The notes under the pieces were generated by a model, which saw only the letters and a program-made list of their open reading frames with translations, searched no databases and was not told the origin of the DNA. Positions 5,274 through 5,410 of a stretch of DNA of 5,410 bases are shown here, piece by piece. The stretch comes from Xanthobacteraceae bacterium (GTDB lineage: Bacteria > Pseudomonadota > Alphaproteobacteria > Rhizobiales > Xanthobacteraceae): positions 1 to 5,410 of the forward strand of contig JASHYD010001207.1 of assembly GCA_030043175.1 (NCBI GenBank). The letters are read 5' to 3'. The translations under genes and the position numbers were made by a program. Each line of letters begins with the position of its first letter. Position 1 is the first letter of the stretch.

Positions 5274-5410
5274 GCAAAGAATATTCCAACCAAATAGCCG
5301 AGTTGGATGGCCGTTCCAACTATCACCATAGCTACGACGATTGATAAAAAACTGTCACCACGAGCAATTCCGACTGTTAGCGAAAACATCACTGCCAGAA
5401 CGACCGCAGG
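5258..5410 (-). CDS. ExoX/exopolysaccharide-repressor-like membrane protein, partial (C-terminus)
   Basis: The last 50 codons of a minus-strand gene run from the right window edge to a TAA at 5258-5260. The product has one hydrophobic segment, AVVLAVMFSLTVGIA, then a short polar turn (RGDSF). A second segment follows, LSIVVAMVIVGTAIQLGYLV, ending GIFFAKRIQ. Two helices, with QLGYLVGIFF near the end of the second, resemble small rhizobial proteins annotated as exopolysaccharide production repressors (ExoX/PsiA type; compare QxGYFxxVLF). Those sit in the inner membrane and lower exopolysaccharide synthesis. The likeness is from memory and short, so another small two-helix membrane family is possible. 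The N-terminus lies outside the window. No damage is visible in this part. Confidence 0.6.
   Translation of the reverse strand, partial: PAVVLAVMFSLTVGIARGDSFLSIVVAMVIVGTAIQLGYLVGIFFAKRIQ

Noticed and set aside
1..5410. CRISPR array, tRNA or rRNA gene
   Set aside because: No regularly spaced direct repeats, cloverleaf-like sequence with T-loop GGTTCGA pattern, or conserved rRNA stretch was seen on reading through.

Overview
The window looks like accessory DNA of an alphaproteobacterium of the Hyphomicrobiales, most likely Bradyrhizobium or a close relative. The gene families point that way: a HisKA_2-type sensor kinase, an orphan receiver protein, a PRC-barrel periplasmic protein, a GlsB/YeaQ-type membrane protein, a short-chain PHA depolymerase and a small ExoX-like membrane protein. 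So does the high G+C of the intact genes next to AT-richer, gene-poor stretches. The assignment rests on protein resemblance recalled from memory, not on a search.

Layout. At 1-260 there is debris: an IS-end-like motif and, on the minus strand, the C-terminal helix-turn-helix of a recombinase. A sensor histidine kinase (179-814, plus) begins inside that debris and has lost everything upstream of its phospho-acceptor histidine. A single-domain response regulator (1152-1544, minus) faces it tail to tail. The stretch 1545-2167 has no gene. At 2168-2608 (plus) is an intact exported PRC-barrel protein, followed by a clean intrinsic terminator. On the minus strand come a GlsB-type protein lacking its first membrane helix (2703-2915), a PHA depolymerase relic broken at both ends (3024-3747), a tyrosine recombinase relic with an in-frame stop (about 3750-3998) and a frameshifted membrane-protein tail (about 4066-4260). 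The stretch 4261-5077 is almost empty. The right end holds a likely 37-residue membrane protein with a TTG start (5078-5191, plus) and, converging on it, the C-terminus of an ExoX-like membrane protein that runs off the window (5258-5410, minus).

Function. Only the response regulator, the PRC-barrel protein and perhaps the two small right-end membrane proteins look intact. The kinase and regulator could be signalling partners, but the kinase has no input domain here. The rest reads as a mosaic built by insertion, deletion and decay, with recombinase or integrase fragments at two of the breakpoints. I looked for a new biological system and did not find a convincing one. The most informative content is the set of junctions and a few short coding stretches that an ATG-to-stop gene caller would miss.
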